Below, piece by piece: positions 60,733 through 64,000 of a stretch of 64,000 nt of DNA. The stretch spans positions 2,914,001 through 2,978,000 of the forward strand of contig JABELC010000002.1 in the NCBI GenBank assembly GCA_028455995.1. The letters run 5' to 3'. The position numbers and the translations under genes are program-made. The stretch comes from Scleromitrula shiraiana. Lineage: Eukaryota > Ascomycota > Leotiomycetes > Helotiales > Sclerotiniaceae. Each line of letters starts with the position of its first letter. Position 1 is the first letter of the stretch. The notes beneath the pieces are model-generated. The model had not been told where the DNA came from, did no database searches, and was given only the letters and a program-made list of their open reading frames with translations.

Positions 60733-61845
60733 TTAATTAGTCAAGTTCAATGTTTGGCAGGCTAGGGCTATCACATCTGGGTGTTTGTACGACGTAAAAT
60801 TCGATCGTCTATCTTTGATATCTTTGATAGGTAGAGTATGGAGTTCGACATCCTTCTCTTTTTCTGCAATTCTCTCCCAAACTCTGCCTGCTTCTTTTAT
60901 ATCATAACCTGCCTGCGACCAAAAACTAGTATTTCAAGTATCAGTAGACAACAAATAGAAGAATGAAATCTGTTTCAAAATCTAGGTTAACTAACCTTGC
61001 ACATTATCTCCAATCCAGCAAGATCAGCTTCCTGAAAGAGTAACTGGCGGCGCCGTTTTTCTATTGAATCGAAGTCCTTAAACTATGCATTGAGAAATGC
61101 GATGGGACCAGTACGTAGGACCAAAACTATCTTCTCGGCTAAAGAAAAGTCCTTGATCAAAAGCTTGAGAAATACATCCTGAAATTTACACTCCGTATCA
61201 TGGAGTAGTATGGCATGCGCTAAAAAGGTACTTAGAATGGTCGCCAGTCTAACCTCATCTTGCACTAACGGCAGGACACCCGTATATATATAGATATTAT
61301 GGCCTTCTGAGACATCCAATTTGATTGTATCTGAAACGTATTTTTGAGATGAGCAACATAGTTTTTAAAGGGAGAACAGCCCTATAAAGATGTACCTACC
61401 TGGTGCATCAATAACAAAGATCTTCCATTTGTCGCGCAGAGAACTATTGACAGCAAGGAGTCGTTGCAACACAACATTCACATCCTTCACAATCGGGTCG
61501 TCTTCGGGCAAAATCCTGGACTGTAAACTGGAAATAAGTTCTTCCTCTTCCTTCATCCTGGTAGCTTCGGAAGAGGATTCTCAAACAGTATATCGCCCTC
61601 GTGTTTTTCCATTTACCGTAGCCGTACTTATATGTGGTTTCACAAGTAGGAAAACTCTTGTAGATATCCATATCAAACCCAGAATCCACAGAGACAAACT
61701 CCATCTAAATCGCCCCACACCATAAGCTTTTTCCCAATCACGTTTCTGTAATCGAGCTTCGGCTCTGGCATTTCTACCCTCCAGTGTCGGTGGAAGTATT
61801 ACTTCTCGCCATTTTCGGTTCGTGGCAACAGTGTTATTCTAATTG
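60733..61845 (-). pseudogene. OMA1-like M48 metallopeptidase relic, catalytic motif lost
   Basis: On the minus strand the pieces read in order. About 61,845-61,560 has VILPPTLEGRNARAEARLQKRDWEKAYG and a membrane helix (WSLSLWILGLIWISTRVFLL). At 61,556-61,398 is ILPEDDP...WKIFVIDAP. After an intron (GTAGGT..TTTCAG), at about 61,327-61,083, come LDVSEGHNIYIYTGVLPLVQDEVRLATIL and AHAILLHDTE. Then QEADLAGLEIMCK (about 61,010), an intron starting GTTAGT, and AGYD..EAGRVWERIAEKEKD...SYKHPDVIALA, ending at the stop at 60,733. This order matches OMA1, the inner-membrane stress peptidase. Where the family has HExxH this copy reads TFLAH (about 61,213-61,230). In-frame stops lie at 61,583-61,581 and 61,085-61,083. 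It is probably a dead paralogue. Confidence 0.72.
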
Positions 61846-61851
61846 TTCCCA

Positions 61852-62506
61852 ACAGCATTTGACGGACTGTAATGGAATTGTCGAGCAGGCAATCCAAAAG
61901 GAAGGCACAAAGGGCGGCAAGTAACTACTTTGGGCTGATCGGGATGAAGTTCTAATGGAGCAGCGCTAAACAGCGGAGCAGGGGAAAACGCTCGATAACC
62001 ATGTGATGTTATTAGGAAAGTCCCCCATGTATAATTGAATGGTTCATTGTTCTTGTAGTCCTGGAGAGTAACACGAATTTCGTGTACATGATGGTCAATT
62101 TATAAATTTTCGAGTGGCTTTTCTGGTGTAACCTCATATGCAGGATGTACCATTGGATCTAACTTCAAATTAGAAATTATGAATTAATTTGTGCAGCTCC
62201 TCCCCTGGCTGTAAAATTCAACTTTTACGCCTCTTTATTATCTTTTACTGCATCTTTCACAGCAAAAGCAAGTTTCTGACTAGAACCTCCACCGATTTCT
62301 AATTTGTCCGTGGGAAGAGTCCTAGTAGATGATACCAGCATCGAGATTTTTGGTGGTAGAAGAACGCTCAAGACAGTGATGAAGATGGCAATGCTATATG
62401 ATAGGATGAGATTACGAAAATGGGTGATGTTTACCATGGTCGAATTAGTCGCTAACAATAGGAAATCGAGAATACTTTTTCCTTCAATTTTCGGAATAGA
62501 ATACAA
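61852..62506 (-). pseudogene. Coding-like remnants, unknown family
   Basis: Two minus-strand segments look like protein. At about 62,170-61,852 one frame reads VHPAYEVTPEKP, VHEIRVTLQDYKNNEPFNYTWG and LPARQFHYSPSN with stops near 62,100 and at the end. At 62,506-62,225 an open frame has a membrane helix (LILSYSIAIFITVLSVLLPP) and a polar tail ending VKDAVKDNKEA. I do not recognise either. They may be exons of one broken gene or of two, and the first may be part of the OMA1-like relic. Confidence 0.35.
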
Positions 62507-63032
62507 TCCCAGTTCGGACTGTAATGTGTCATGGAAGTTCTAATATTCCGATATAGATTGTCTAGTGACAGTCGAACGCTCCAGATATCGGTTATCGTCA
62601 ATACCATCTTTCATGGATCATCGAACCAAGTACCAGCAGGAAGCTGGAGGCCCAAAGAGATCTACATAGCACAGTAGGTAATCTTCGCGTGAAAATATTG
62701 ATTGTTGGTGTCTTTTATATGATATGAGTTTATGTTGATTAGAAATTGGTTTTTCATCCTTTGATTTATGAGCATCCGGGACTAAGAATATGCCGGGTCC
62801 GAACTCGGATCCGAATCATATAATTCGGACTTAAGTTCGCTTACTTAGCAGGAAGCTACGTACTTGTAAATATATAAAGACGAAAGATACTATACTGTTA
62901 ATCATAAGTTCTCCCATCTTCTCACAAAATCAAGCAAATTTTATACCGTAAAGAAAGCTTTCGTTCGAATATATCATCTAATCTCTACACCTCAAATACA
63001 GCCCTCGGACTTCATAGCTCAAATTCACGACA
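62507..63032. other. Intergenic region upstream of the NmrA-like gene
   Basis: About 525 nt, AT-rich. A near-palindromic GGTCCGAACTCGGATCCGAATC stretch lies near 62,795-62,816, followed by TTCGGACTTAAGTTCG. No coding sequence is seen. Confidence 0.35.
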
Positions 63033-63767
63033 ATGCATCTTCTACTTATCGGTGCTACGGGCAGAACTGGAGGTCTGGTTGTTTCAGAAGCTCTCGAGAA
63101 AAGTAAGTAATATCTTCCTCCAACCCCTCCCTTTTCCAAATTACCCCGCACTTCGCTAAACTTTCCACCCGTAGAACATACAATCACAGCACTAGCTCGA
63201 AACCCAGATTCGGTACCAAAGCAACCCGAATTGACGGCGGTTAAAGGATCGCCAATGAATCTAGATGATCTCCGATCTGCATTCTCCGCCCGAAAAATCG
63301 ATGCAGTCATCGTTACACTTTCATCCAGCCGAGCATCAGACAGTCCCTTCGCCGCATCCACATCTCCTCCCAATTTTCTTGAGAACTGCGTTACCAATAT
63401 TGTTCAAGTGATGAAGGAGTTTGAGGTCAGGAGGATCGTATATATGTCTGCATTTGGAGTAGGAAATTCGAATTCTAACTTGTGGCTTCCAATGAGGCTC
63501 TTGATCAACAACTCTACGATGGGGAAAGTAGGGTTTGTAGATCATGCTAGAGCTGAGAGAGTATTGAAGGAAAGTAAACTGGAGTGGAATGTAGTGCGAC
63601 CAGTTATGTTGAAGGAAGGAGAGAAAAAGAAGATTGTGGAATTAAAAGAAACTGGATCAGGGGCGGGACACCTACCTGGAATCACAAAACTGAGCGTAGC
63701 AAAATATCTAGTGGAAACTGCGGAGAGAAACGATCGGACCAGTCAAGTTTTTGTTATACATAATTAG
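63033..63767 (+). CDS. NAD(P)-binding Rossmann protein, NmrA/SDR-a5-like (220 aa)
   Basis: Exons are 63033..63102 and 63175..63767 (663 nt, 220 aa). Donor GTAAGT, acceptor CGTAG. The start MHLLLIGATGRTGGLVV carries the glycine-rich GATGRTG dinucleotide-binding loop. Further landmarks are HTITALARNPDSV, IDAVIVTLSSSRASD, RRIVYMSAFGVGNS and LEWNVVRPVML. The length and the missing Tyr-x3-Lys catalytic pair fit atypical short-chain dehydrogenase/NAD(P)H-binding (NmrA-like, flavin-reductase-like) proteins. They act as redox sensors or reductases; the substrate is unknown. Confidence 0.86.
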
Positions 63768-64000
63768 ATTCAATGTTGGGGGCTGGGTTCTATAATGGTG
63801 TTAGATTTTCATCAAAGATCTGGATGGTACTTCGTTTTATCACTTAATTTTATCTTTTTATCAGAAACAAGCTTCATATCAACGCATTGCGACAGTGAAG
63901 AAACTCTCCATTTTGAGGTCATACAGCTAGGTTTCTATCATTGGAGTCAAACCATTTTAAGGCTCAAGTTTAATATTCCCATTCTCATCATAGAATATTT
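63768..64000. other. 3' flank at right edge
   Basis: Non-coding sequence after the NmrA-like gene; nothing further is recognised before the window ends. Confidence 0.3.

Overview
This window looks like nuclear DNA of a filamentous ascomycete, most likely a leotiomycete of the Sclerotiniaceae (Botrytis/Sclerotinia type); the family-level placement is inference. The grounds are short introns (about 45-250 nt) with GT..AG ends and CTAAC-like branch points, AT-rich intergenic DNA with many microsatellites, and filamentous-fungal proteins: an HDA1-type deacetylase with an Arb2 tail, a SUZ12 Polycomb protein, a Zn2Cys6 regulator, small Myb-like proteins, and a PNP/NB-ARC/TPR NLR relic. There are no operons; genes lie on both strands and each is read with its own introns. 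Exon joins were checked by reading frame and by fit to the protein family.

Left part (1-20 kb): a divergent pair of small Myb-like proteins (the left one cut by the window edge), an F-box protein, a roughly 2.4 kb gene-poor stretch ending in a degenerate hairpin minisatellite (5.77-6.17 kb), and then housekeeping genes: ATP synthase beta (ATP2), glycogen branching enzyme, a mitochondrial ClpX-type unfoldase (MCX1), cytochrome c oxidase subunit IV/5 and GAPDH.

Middle (21-47 kb): chromatin, RNA and replication genes: class II histone deacetylase HDA1, a 901-aa protein I cannot identify, a SUZ12 homologue whose last small exon completes a PHD-like zinc finger, a 744-aa F-box/leucine-rich protein with a GC-AG intron, a Sly41/triose-phosphate-type transporter, U2 snRNP subunit SF3B2/Cus1, an SR-rich protein and ORC5.

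Right part (47-64 kb): accessory in character. It has a Zn2Cys6 regulator, a secreted cupredoxin-like protein, a tiny membrane protein, a broken NLR (PNP - NB-ARC without P-loop - TPR), a broken small reading frame, a DUF6640-like membrane protein, a DUF7730-like protein, an OMA1-like peptidase relic that has lost HExxH and carries in-frame stops, and an NAD(P)-binding (NmrA-like) protein. At least three decayed reading frames lie between 53 and 62.5 kb, which contrasts with the intact left half.

The strongest unusual observations are a 2-nucleotide microexon needed to keep ATP2 in frame, a family of about 52-bp tandem units that each can form a small hairpin with compensatory base changes (a second copy lies 53 kb away), the SUZ12-PHD arrangement, and the decayed NLR and OMA1 genes.
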